Shown here in pieces: positions 36,723 to 47,480 of a stretch of 64,000 nt of DNA. This DNA is from Heterocephalus glaber (taxonomy: Eukaryota; Chordata; Mammalia; Rodentia; Bathyergidae): NCBI RefSeq assembly GCF_000247695.1, contig NW_004624881.1, forward strand, positions 2,106,083 to 2,170,082. Reading direction: 5' to 3'. Numbering within the stretch: the first letter of the stretch is position 1; every line of letters begins with the position of its first letter. A program made the translations under genes and the position numbers. The notes below the pieces were generated by a model. It did not search any database. It was not told the DNA's origin and was given only the letters and a program-made list of their open reading frames with translations.

Positions 36723-37904
36723 CCAAAACAAAAATCTCATCTATCATTGGAATGCAGTTTTATTCATTAATGATGTAATTTCTTAAATTGTGATCTACAC
36801 TTGTGGATTGTGTATTTTAGATGACTCTTTATTTTTGTTGTCTGTATGTAACTCTGTATACGTTTGTTATGGTAAAGTAAAAATCTATGTCCCAATTTAC
36901 TTGCTCAGTACTTTGTCTATTTAATATCCCTTTCCTGAAACACTAAAAGTCTGGCATATATTGACAAAATGTTCTGAAAATATTTGGAATACATTAAGAA
37001 GAAAGACAGGCACCATTGGGAACAGGGTATGCTTTATGTGTTCCACTTTAACAGATGCCTGTGTTGTTGAGAGTACCACAGGTGCTGGATCTGACCAACC
37101 TCAAGTAGCTTACTCAGTGATCCTGAGAGAAGACCCTGCTGTCTGCACTGTGCTCTTTGCACTTGGTCTTCCACTCAGGCTAGGATATGTGACAAGGTGT
37201 TTAGACAGTTGAATAACTCAGGCCTCTGGAGACTGAGATCATGACCAGCCAAATTCTGCTGCATCTGCTAAAACCGTTTGGTTCACTCAATTAAAATTAG
37301 GACAAAAAACAACTGACCTTCAACAATTTATAATTTAGAAGTTTATGTGTTCTTTGTCTTCTCTGGATGAAAAGACACAGGCCATGGTTGATGCATTCAA
37401 ACTTTGTGTATAGGAACAATAAACCTCAGAGTGGAGCATGGAGACAAATGAAATGAAAACTTCAATTGGAACCTCCTTGGAGATTAGCAGATAATTCTTG
37501 TTCTGTGTGGTGCACTTTGTTCATCAATAGAACATACAGATGGATTCACCCAAAACCAAGAGTTTTATTTTTCTAATTCCAACACTTGAGCCTGGAACAC
37601 TGGGGCTCACACAAAAATGGGTGATATTTCATTTCAGAACTGAATCCAATTTTCTGTTTTTCATCAAGAAGCCCTGTTTTGTAAAACCTCAGTATCAAGG
37701 TGCTGCAGCCTATTTAGCCCCAGTCCAGCACTGGAACATCAGGCACATTGGGCTTCCTGTGTCCCTTTACTCAGTACTCCTCATACAAGTGCTCTTTGGC
37801 ACCATGGACATTCTACCTTCCAGAGCTCACATCCTGGTGAAGGTCTGGATTGGGCTCACCCTCCTCTGATCCCTGAAATACCTCAACTACTCTGCCATAT
37901 GATG

Positions 37905-38240
37905 CATAAACCGCAGTCATTGGTAGGAAAATGGGTGCACCATGAGATCATAATGTTAAGTGAAATAAATCAGATGCACAGCTTAAATACTGCATACTAT
38001 CTCTTATGAAAGAAACCCAGAAATAAATATAAAGCAAAATAAAGAATAAATAAGAATAAAAAGGTGGATAAATCTTTTGGAAATATGAAGAGGCCCAATA
38101 GGTGTTGGAGGGGAGAAGAAGAGAAGGGTATGAAAAAAGATTTAAGATGTGTAGTGCACATGTGCCATCTCCCCACAAGTAATGTGATTACTGTGTACTA
38201 CAAATAAGCATTAAGAAAAATTAAGGTAAATAACAAAATA
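37905..38240 (+). mobile_element. LINE-1 3'-end fragment
   Basis: 'ATGTTAAGTGAAATAAATCA' at about 37,950, then a GA-rich stretch and 'GATTACTGTGTACTACAAAT' at about 38,188, follow the order of the L1 3' ends at 44,750-45,114. It interrupts or ends the paralogous block C. Confidence 0.65.
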
Positions 38241-38647
38241 TTTCTGTGATCAGAATTCATTTCCTTAACCACTGATAATGTAAAGACTTCAAAGGAAAAT
38301 TCACAAAGTTATACAATTATAGAAAAACCTTGAATCTTTTATCTGAGAAGACTCAGATTTTGTATGTGACCAGAAACTTCATAAAGAGATGATAAGAAAC
38401 AAAGGAAAATATCTTGCTAAAGCCTAGAGTCACTGTGGCATAAGTCAATTATCTAAAAAGTAAGGAGACCCCGTTAAAAGTTTTCCATTGGCACCACACC
38501 AATGGTCCAAAAATATTCATATTTCATATTGAGATATTTATATTAATGCTCAAATTTCAGAATATAAAAATACTTCATTCTATACTTAGCTCAACCATGT
38601 CTAAAATTCTTTTCATAAGACTCATATTCCAAAAAATCCTCCACATA

Positions 38648-39335
38648 CTTTTTTTTAAAACTTTATATCCTTTTATTGGTGCATTTTAGCTATACAATAT
38701 AATGACATTCATCATTGGAAATTTGCACCTTTAAATAATCTCTCTTGGTTCTTATTTTTCCCCCTTCCCCTGCCCTCCCTTCAATCCCTCCATTCCACCC
38801 TATTTACAAAGACTTTGTTTCCTTTTTTGATTTTTCTCATATTAATTCCATTCCCTTCTTTTTTTCCCCTACCCTCCCACTTCTGCTTCCCCTTTGCCCC
38901 TTTTCTTCCTATTTCACATTATCTATTATACCTTTTAGTCCTTATTTACACTTTCAGTTTCTCACAGTAGAGGAACTACTCAGTATTTACAGATGTGTGT
39001 CCTATTTCTTTCACTTGAGTATCGACTCAATGTGCATCCATTTAGCAATAAATGTCTCTAATTTCGCATTTTTTATGGCTGAGTAGTACTCCATTTTATT
39101 TAAAAAACACAATTTCCTCCAGGCTCCAGTTGATGGGCATTTGGGCTGTTTCCAAGTTTTAGCTATTACATGGGTGCACATATATCACTGTGGTATGATT
39201 CTTTTAATTCTTTGAGGAAGATACTCAGCAGGGTAATAGCTGGATCAAATGGGACTTCCAGTCCTAGTTCTTTGAGGTATCTCCATACTGATTTCCACAG
39301 CTCCACATTCTTTTTATACCCATTTGACCTAAAAG
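38648..39335 (-). mobile_element. 5'-truncated LINE-1, antisense
   Basis: Reverse-complemented, this matches the end of ORF2 and the 3' UTR of the L1 at 44,400-45,114. Landmarks are 'ACTGATTTCCACAGCTCCAC', 'AGCTGGATCAAATGGGACTT', 'GGGCATTTGGGCTGTTTCC' and 'GGCTGAGTAGTACTCCATTT', then the C/T-rich 3' UTR and a short T tract (the poly-A side) at 38,648. Several short open frames across it are pieces of ORF2. Confidence 0.85.
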
Positions 39336-41590
39336 TTTCCTTCTTATTTTGAAAAAAATTCATTCTACTTTTGAAACAAAATTACTCTTTCCCCAACAAA
39401 TAAAGCTTGCATTTGAGTTACAGTTCACAAGGAACAGTTTTAATCATAGTATAAAGAAGTCACAATGTAGGCTTAGAGTGCCACCTGCACAGTCACAGGT
39501 GGAAGGATACAAAAAGGCCTTCAGTGCCCTGGAGCATTGGAGGATCCAGTCAGATACAAATGCCTTGAGCTCACTGCAGTCTCCTGGGCGATTTCATGCT
39601 CAGAACCCACTAGAAGGGAGAAGAATCTCCAGTGGAAGCTGGAGAGGGACATCCAAAGGTGATGGCCAGGACTGGAGCTCCTCCTAAGGAGCAAAAGGTA
39701 AAATTCCCTCTTCTTTACCTTGTCATTCCATTGAGGCTACAAAACCTACACCCAGGCAGGGGTCTCTCTCTTCAGTAATTTACATCCAGACACATCCAGA
39801 TCTGTGCAGATATTATCAACTGGGAATGTCTCATCTAGTCTGACACCACCGTTAACTAACACATGTTCATACATTGTTTTGCTTTGAGAAAACTGTGCTT
39901 ATGTTGTTTATGTACTTGTATAGAGAGCTGTTTCCTTCATTGTTTGGAGTGATTTTTATACATATATTAGTTACAGAGTTTACTCTTGCTCATTAGTGAT
40001 GTTAATTTCCAGTCATCACTAGGAGGGAGGCAGAAGGTAACCATGTTACCCTATAACTGGCAATTGGTAATTTTTTTTGTCTTATTTCCAGAATCCTGGA
40101 CTTTCTTGTGATACACTTCATCAGCATTGGGACACAACATGTTCCCTAACAGTCCCAGCATCTGTAGTCTCACTGTTGCATGAAAGGATAGAGGGGGCAG
40201 AATTTTATTTTTATCTTCTGAAGTTATTTCATTAGTCCCAGAATTAAATGTTTGCACAGGTTTTTCTCTGCTTCACCTTTGTATCATTGGCAAGAAAAAA
40301 CAAAACCAAAAGTTTGCCATATTCAGAGAACATCTTTCAAGTGCAAATATATTTTACTTATTTCCTACCAATTTACATGAGTTTCAGTTAGGTGTGTGTT
40401 ATTTATGCAGATGATACATTAAGAGCTCCATACTACATTAGCTTTTCTATTGACAACTTCACAACTTTGAAATATCATGTTTATTTTATTATTAAGACTA
40501 GGTAGGGAAAGTTATACATTTATATTACATGTACAGGTCACAACACTGAAGATGTGCCAGTTTCAACACATCAAAAAAGTATTGACATAAAGGTGGCAAG
40601 CATTAATCTCATGTGAATTTTATGCATCAACTATATTGGACTCATGAAGGCCAAGATATCAAGTAAAACACTTTTTACTGAAGTTCTGTGAGGGAATTTC
40701 TGGAAAATATGAGTTCTTGAAACAGTAGAATAGGTAAAGAACATTCCCCTCACTAGTGGACCAGTGTCTTTGAACACAGCATGGTCTGGGATAAACAAAA
40801 CCAGGGGGAAAAGGAGTGGTTTCTCTGTGAGATTAGACATCCATTTGCTTCTGCCCTAAGATGTGGGAGCTCCAGGCTTATGGCCTTGGACTTAGACTGA
40901 AACTCCTTGGATCTCCTCCAAACAGGCATTCATAAGTAGACTAAATTATTCATTGATATAACTGGTTCTCCACCTGGAATGTCAGAAACACTGGATCATC
41001 TTTGTCTCTATAATTGTAAACAAATTATTTAAATATATTTTTAGTTTTTAAGATTTATTTTGTTTTTCTACAGGTTCAGTAGAAAACCCTATCTTGTTCA
41101 TATGTGTGTTTCTTTCATTTGTTTGGTTGAAAATTTGTTTTGTTTTGTAATTCAGTGAGCTTCTGTCTGTTTTTTGCTTTGTTCTTTTTTTGTGATTTTT
41201 CCACAGGAAATTCACAGATCTCTCTTTGTTCCAGGTCAGCTATAGGAGCTCAGTTTTGTTTATTTTGATTTTATATCCTCTCTTGATTCCTCATGTTGCT
41301 TGGAGCCTTGAGCTGCTCTCTTATTTGAAGAAGTCCTCTATTTAAGGTTTTGGCAGAATATTCCTCCAATAGACCCTCTCCTAGAAATTTAATGGAGATT
41401 CAGAACTTTTCCATGGATACATCTGCCCCATTCTTCTTGCTTTCTCTTGGGGTCAGGGTTGGATTTATGATGTGTGCCTTAGCCCAATCCCAGAGTCATG
41501 GTGGATACGGAAACTGTCTTTTATTTTTCCAGGGAAAAACGTTTCCAAATCATGAGAGGGATACAGACATAAAGATTCAGGAAACACCAA
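39335..41590. other. Gene-free stretch
   Basis: No gene. 39,430-39,700 is a GC-richer segment of unknown nature. 40,620-40,990 has the texture of an old interspersed repeat, which I cannot name. 41,040-41,580 is probably the start of the old L1 that follows. Confidence 0.35.
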
Positions 41591-41608
41591 AACACCAAAC
41601 ATTACCAA

Positions 41609-41611
<3 letters not shown>

Positions 41612-41665
<54 letters not shown>
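41612..41665. repeat. (GA)n microsatellite
   Basis: About 27 uninterrupted GA units. The REREREREREREREREREREs-like translation across it is meaningless. Confidence 0.97.
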
Positions 41666-41668
<3 letters not shown>

Positions 41669-41689
41669 TTGAAGCCTGCCAAGAGAGAA

Positions 41690-43165
41690 CAAAGCTGTAT
41701 AGGTGAAAAACCTCCCAATAGCTGAGCAGATTTTTGATTACATACTTTTCAAGCCCAGAGAGAGTGGGGTTACTGCTTCAAAGTGCTGAAGGGGAAAAGA
41801 ATCTCCATCATGAATATTTTACAGTGAAATTCTCTCCTTTAGAAATGAAGAAGAGATAAATACATCGCAAGCTCATCAAAGCTCAGTGAGATGACTCTAG
41901 ACAAGCCTGACAAGGCAACCTCAAAGAGTTCTGTACATTAAAACAAAACTATGGAAGTAATGATAGGAGAGCAGCAGTGGGGATGCACCAAGGTAGCTTC
42001 TTAGAGAAAACAAAGCAAAGTCCTTGCCAGCTGAGGGAGCTCAGCACAGGCAGCAGTGGAGGTGCCCAAACTCAGGGCTTTCTATGCAGGCTTCAGTAGG
42101 CTGTGTTGTTGGCCACATAAAAATGAAACCCTGTAGATATCATTTTTAGCTAGGCCTCTGTGTCTGGGGAAGACTTTAGTGAGGTTCCTTCCCATGTGAT
42201 CCCACTTTATCAGGGCTTATCTCAGTTTCCTCAGGACTTTGTTCTACCCATCGACTCTTTCTCCAACTCCTTGCCTTAGTTCCTTGGAACAGACACTGCA
42301 TATATTGGTCTCAATTCTTCATGGAAGATTCTCAAAGAGCATCATAATTTACTCCTCAAGAATATTCACAAATTTTGGAATACTGAAATCATATATGGTA
42401 TCTTTTCTTGATATAATAGAATCAAACCACAAATCAAAAACAGGAGGAATTTTGGATACCCACAAATAGTGGGAAGTTAAAATATATGTTCCTGAATACC
42501 CAAAACATCAAGGAAGATATGAAAAGAGAAATTTTAAAATATCAATAAATCAATGGAAATAGAAATATGCCACATAAAATAGAAGTTGCAGGAATGGCAG
42601 TCTATATTAGAATTACTAACATCGATATCCAAAAAAAACCCCTCTCAAACAAATTAATATACACCTCAGCTAGAAAGATGAAATGAACTGAGCCCCAAAG
42701 TAGAAGGTATAATAAATAAGCAGGATAAACTATAAATAAGTAAAATAGAGAACATGAAGGAAATAGAAATAAGAATACAAGAACTGATTTTTTTTTAAAT
42801 CATAAAATTCATCAAACTCTCATCCAAAACAATTTTCAAAGAAGGAAAAAAGTGACATGGATAAAGTCAAAAGTGAAAGAGAAGATATTGGCACTGATAG
42901 AACAGAAATACAAAAACAAACATAGTAACATGGACAATTATACTCGAACAGGTTGGATAAGCTAGAAAAAAATGGACATATTCCTACAAACATACAGTCC
43001 ACAGAGATTCAGATGAGGAGGAAATAAAAGACCTGAACAGACAAATAATGAGGAAAGAGATCAAATCAACAATACAAAGTATCCAGTCAAACAAAAGCCA
43101 AAGACCATGTAGGTTCAAGCCACAACTCTACAGAACATTTAAACAAGTAACACCAAGTCTTTTCA
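41690..43165 (+). mobile_element. Old LINE-1, sense, degraded (ORF1 end to ORF2 endonuclease/RT spacer)
   Basis: Plus-strand landmarks in L1 order: 'AATATTTTACAGTGAAATTC' and 'GAAATGAAGAAGAGATAAAT' (ORF1/inter-ORF region, about 41,814-41,860); 'AAGAGAAATTTTAAAATATC' (about 42,523); then 'AAAAATGGACATATTCCTAC' and 'AGGAAATAAAAGACCTGAAC' (ORF2 region before the reverse transcriptase, about 42,968-43,037). Full of stops and shifts. Confidence 0.65.
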
Positions 43166-43409
43166 AACAATACTTTATTTAACAAATATAAGCAATCCTG
43201 TTATATAATCCCAGAGATAGATTTGCTTTGGAAAATGCATTGTATCACAAAGCTAACACTAATTTAGTGAGAAGGGTGAAACTTTTATTCTTTTGAAAAT
43301 GTGATTGTTTTCTGACCTTGTAGATGGCAAATGTATTCCCATGAAAAAATCTTCATTCATTCTGTTGCACTGTATGGGTTTGTTTGAACACGCACACACA
43401 CTCCCTGTT

Positions 43410-43810
43410 TTGCATTGATAGGAAGAGGAAGGGTCATTTTGACTGTACTTTCATATATGTGGTATTCTTCATTTATTCCATACTAACTCACCACAACTTG
43501 TAATTATTTAAAGAATAATCAAAGATATGGAACTGAGGCTTATTGATAAATATTTCAAACTCTGAATTAAATTTTTTAATTTCTATGATGGAGCATGAAT
43601 TTCTGCAACATGTATTTGTTCTCTGGAACATATCAACACAAAGAGCAAAGCCAGTCTCCTGAAATACAGCATATTGCAGTATGAAATGCCAAATGGATTT
43701 ACTATAGTATAAGTAAATTACTTTCATAATCAGATATGAAGTTGAAAATTTATTGAATCTCCAGTGATGTGTGAAACATTTTTAATGTTTCTTTGTTATT
43801 AAATGTCACA
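43410..43810 (+). promoter_or_regulatory. Orphan copy of the OR upstream block
   Basis: This aligns with 32,790-33,215 upstream of the intact OR and with minus-strand 19,540-19,880. Landmarks are 'ATTCTTCATTTATTCCA', 'TTTACTATAGTATAAGTAAA' and 'AATCAGATATGAAGTTGAAA'. The match is cut by an L1 and resumes for about 25 bases at 45,391 ('AAACTACTTCTCAAGAACTC', equivalent to 'AAACTATTTCTTAAGGCTCT' near 33,214). No receptor coding sequence follows on this strand. Confidence 0.7.
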
Positions 43811-45390
43811 TCTCTTTAATAAATGGTGTTGGAAAAACTGGATTTCAACTTGCCAAAGATTAAAACTAGAACCTTATCTTTCACCATGTAATAAACTAAA
43901 ATCCAAGTGGACTAAAGATCTAAACTTGCTGGTAGATAAGTTAGGTAAAACTCTTGAAGACATTGGTATAGAAACATACTTTATGAACAAATCCTCAGCA
44001 GCATTGGAACTAGTACAAAGAAAGAACAACTTGGATCTCATCTTTTTACAAACCTTCTGCACTGCAAGAGAAACAAGCAACAGAGCTAAGAGACAACCTA
44101 CAATGTGGGAAAAATTATCATCTGTTCCTCAAAGGTCTGCTATCTAGAAGATATAACAAACTTAAATCATACCACCCAAATATAAAGACCCAACTCAAAA
44201 ATGGGCATCTGAAATGAGCAGACATTTCTCAGACAAAGAAGTAAAAGCAGTGAATAAACATATGAAAAAATGTTCAATGTCACTGGTCTTTCAAGAGATG
44301 CAGATGAAAAAATGCTGAGATTCCACTTAACAAAAGAAAGAATGGCTGCTATCAAAAAGTCACCCAATAACAAATGCTGGTGGGGTTGTGGAGAGAATGA
44401 ACCCTTCTTCATTGTTGGTGGGAGTGCAGACTGCTGAAAACATTATGGAAATCGATATGGAGATAACTCAAACAACTAGGAGTAGAAGTCCCACGTGACT
44501 CAGCTGTTCCTCTGCTGGGTATCTTCCCAAAAGAATTTAAAGAATCATACCACAGTGATAAATGGTCAAACATGTTTATAGCAGCACAGTTTGTAAGAGC
44601 TAAAATTGGAAACAGCCCAAGTGTCCATCAACTAAAGACTGGATAAAGAAGATGTGTTTTTAAAATAAAATAGAGTACTACTCAGCCATAAAGAATGAGA
44701 AACTAGAGATATTTATAGCTAAGTGGATGCACATTGAGGCCATACTCTTAAGTGAAATAAATAGGATACACATGTGTAAATACTGAATAATTTCTCTGCT
44801 CTGAAAAACTAAAAATGTAAATAAGGATCAAAATGTATAATTGATATTGTGGAATAGGAAGAAAATGTCTAATGGAATAGGGGAAGTGGGAGGGGTAGGA
44901 GAAAGGAAAGAAGGGAAAAGAAAAAATATGAGAAAAGGAAATAAATGAAAAGAAAGTTTTTGTAAATAGTGAAGAGTGGAGGGGGTGAAGGGAGGACAGG
45001 GGAATGGGGAAAAATAAGAACCAAGAATCATCATGTAACAGTACAAGATCCTAGTGATGAATGTAACTGTATTGTATACCTAAAATATACCAATAAACTT
45101 AATGTAAAATAGTAATGATCAAATGTATAATAGATAGTGAAATAGAAAGAAAAGGTCTAATGGGAAGGGTAGGTGGTAGGGGAAAGGAAAGATGGAAAAG
45201 GAATAAATATGAGAAAATTGAAATAAAGTTTTCATAAATAGGGAGGGAAGGAGGGGTTGAAGGGAAGGCAGGAGAACGGGGAAAAATTAAGAACCAATAT
45301 ATATTATGTGAAGGAACACATTCCCAATAATGAATGTCAGCCTATTGTATACCTTAAATGTATCAATAAAATTAATAGAAAAATGTCACA
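43801..45390 (+). mobile_element. LINE-1 (no. 1), 5'-truncated, with two 3' UTR copies and target-site duplication
   Basis: Perfect direct repeats AAATGTCACA at 43,801-43,810 and 45,381-45,390 flank the insertion. The body begins inside the 3' half of ORF2 at 43,811. A frame at 43,803-44,147 and further pieces to about 44,650 correspond to the ORF2 C-terminal region. The body ends with a GA-rich 3' UTR (44,811-45,114, ending in ATACCAATAAACTTAATG). A second, diverged 3' UTR copy follows at once (45,115-45,380). ORF2 is interrupted by stops. Confidence 0.85.
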
Positions 45391-45417
45391 ATTTTAAACT
45401 ACTTCTCAAGAACTCTC

Positions 45418-46092
45418 TTGGTCTTGCCCAGAACTCAGCAGCTGGGACCACAGGCCCAGCAAAAGACCCACCTGGAAAAGAGCTGCATAAGCTCACAAGC
45501 AACAGTCAGCGACCTGTTCCAATATCATTGATAGGTGCTCTCAGATTCCAGCAAGAACTATTCAGGGACCAGAGTGGCACAGTTGTGACCAGGTCCCAGG
45601 CAGGGCCCTGCCTTGACACCACAGCTTGGACCTAAAGGCCCAGCCAAAGGCCCACCTGAAAAAGAGCTGCACAGGTGCATAAATACAGCTAGAGGCCTGC
45701 CCTGATGCCATTGGTAAGTATGAGCAGACCCCAGCCAGAAGCCCACTCAGACACCAGTGCCTGGGGTGCACAGCCCCCTGCCAAAATACCTCCCAGAGAA
45801 CAACTACACCAGAAAGCAAGCCCCAGCCAGAGGCATACCCAGATACCATCCCAAGTGTGCACATTCTCCAGCCAGAATCTGGCCTGGACAACAGTGCAGC
45901 AAGGGATACAGAAGACCACCAATTCACAGCAACCACTCAGAGGTCTTTTCTCTGCAAATTGAAGACCACTGGAAGAGCAAAAACTCACCTCAACAAATGA
46001 ACAGCAGGTGGCATCTATTGAAATGAGAAGACATGGAAAAAGGCTCAAAACCAGACTTGAGATGACCTAAGGCAACCTGAAATGGGAACAAG
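45418..46092 (+). mobile_element. LINE-1 (no. 2) 5' UTR
   Basis: A GC-rich segment with short internal repetition (GGCCCAGC..AAAG..CCCACCTG..AAAGAGCTGCA at about 45,450 and 45,637; CCAGCCAGA..GC at about 45,728 and 45,820) leads into sequence shared with the L1 at 59,160 ('GAAATGAGAAGACATG'). This is where an L1 promoter/5' UTR belongs. Overlapping open frames on both strands across it are chance products of GC-rich repeats. Confidence 0.7.
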
Positions 46093-47480
46093 ACAGAACA
46101 ATCTGATACTCAAAAAAATGCACTCCCTAAACTGGCAACAAAAGGGAATCTGGAAAAAATGAAATCAGAAATAATTTCTCAGATAACAGAGATTGTGTCC
46201 AAAGTGCAGGGCATGATTAATAAATCTAGAGCAGACACTCAAAAAAATAATAGAAGAGCTGAGGAGCATGATGAAATCCCAACACAGGATATAACTGGAA
46301 TCCATAAAAGAGAGGCAAACAAATTTCCAGGAGATTAAAAACTCCTCTGAAATGTCAGAATGTCCCAACGTGAGGAGAGAATATCAGATATAGAAGAGAG
46401 GAATGCAATTAGTAACCAGGAAAAAAAAGATCTTAAAAATATTAAGGGACCAGTGAAATAAATGGATCACACATGTGTAAACAGTGAAGAGTTTCTCTAG
46501 TGTGAGAAATTGAAAGTGTAAATAAGGACTAAAAATTAAAATAAATAAGGTGAAATAGGAAGAAAAGAGGAAAGGGAAAGGGGAAGTGTGAAAGGTAGGG
46601 AAAAGAAAAGAAGGGAATGGGATTAATATGAGAAAATTAAGAAATGGAAATAAAGTCTTTGTAAATAGGGAGGAGTGGTGTGGTTGAAAGGAGGGCAGAG
46701 GGATAGAGAAAAAAATAAGTACCAAGATAGATTAAGTAAATGTACAAATTTACAATGATGAATGTTATTATATTGTATACCTAAAATGTACAAATAAAAT
46801 TAATTTAAAAAATAATAAGGTACCATGAGAAATCAATTCAACAGCTGATAGATGAAGCAAAGTAGAATAACATAAGATTAATTAGAGTCAATGAAGAAAC
46901 TGGAGAGAGTGCAAATGACATAAAAAAACTGTCCACAGAAGTAATGGCAGAAAATTTTGCAAGTAAGGGAAAACATCTTGACATACAGATAAGTGAGGTA
47001 TATAGGACTCCAAGTAGCCATGATCAAAAATATCTACACCTAGAAATATAATATTTAACATTCAAGAAAACCAACACAAGAAGAAAATTCTACAAGCAGA
47101 GAAAAGAAACAAATCACATACAAAGGAAAGCCCATCAGAATCACAGCTGACTTCTCAACACAAACTCGTAAGGCAAGAAAAGCCTGGATGAAGTATTTCA
47201 GGCCCTAAAAGAAACCAGCCTCCAACCCAGATTAATGTACCCTGCAAAAGTATTTTTCAAAATTGATGGAGAAATAAGATAAGTCATGACCAAAAACACC
47301 CGAGGAACTTCATGAATACCAAATCAGGACTGCATAAAATTTTAAACAATATCCTGCAAAAAGACAATGAGAATCACAACCCTAAGAAGCCCAGCATAAT
47401 GAATCCATCACGCATGACAAGAAATTAAATGCAAAGGAGGAGAATCCAATGAAAAGAAATAGTCATGACAAAGATAATTC
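46093..47480 (+). pseudogene. LINE-1 (no. 2) ORF1, broken
   Basis: ORF1 would encode the RNA-binding coiled-coil chaperone of L1. The start codon is lost: the ATG at 59,241 in the related L1 corresponds to ACA at 46,093-46,095. The coiled-coil coding part runs to 46,452, is interrupted by a nested L1 3' end (46,453-46,807), and resumes at 46,826 with 'CATGAGAAATCAATTCAACA'. The C-terminal part ('AAAGCCCATCAGAATCACAG' near 47,126) is shared with the L1 at 59,918. There are many stops. Confidence 0.75.
46435..46825 (+). mobile_element. Nested LINE-1 3' end inside ORF1 of L1 no. 2
   Basis: An extra segment of about 355 bp is absent from the homologous ORF1 at 59,600. It is flanked by near-identical 18-base direct repeats, AAAAATATTAAGGGACCA (46,435-46,452) and AAAAATAATAAGGTACCA (46,808-46,825; 16 of 18 identical). 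It consists of the last part of ORF2 and the GA-rich 3' UTR ending in 'GTACAAATAAAATTAATTTA'. A severely 5'-truncated L1 retrotransposed into an older L1. Confidence 0.85.

Larger units (their letters stand above)
32790..37895. repeat. Inverted paralogous block C around the intact OR
   Basis: Block C is the reverse-orientation counterpart of the OR-bearing parts of blocks A and B. The upstream segment 32,820-33,560 matches minus-strand 19,121-19,880. The coding region matches pseudogenes A and B. The 3' flank 37,025-37,895 matches minus-strand 55,745 down to about 54,890, with landmarks 'TTAACAGATGCCTGTG', 'CAGGTGCTGGATCTGACCA', 'TTTAGCCCCAGTCCAGCACT', 'TTTGGCACCATGGAC' and 'GGCTCACCCTCCTCTGAT'. 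Divergence is clearly greater than between A and B. Confidence 0.85.

Noticed and set aside
37540..37869. 109-codon frame 3' of the intact OR
   Set aside because: The region is homologous to the non-coding 3' flanks of pseudogenes A and B, where the frame is not kept.
41350..41706. 118-codon frame and its antisense partner across 41,600
   Set aside because: Both are dominated by translation of the (GA)n microsatellite.
45562..46048. Minus-strand frames of 119 and 124 codons
   Set aside because: They lie in the GC-rich L1 5' UTR, overlap each other in several frames and match nothing; chance products.
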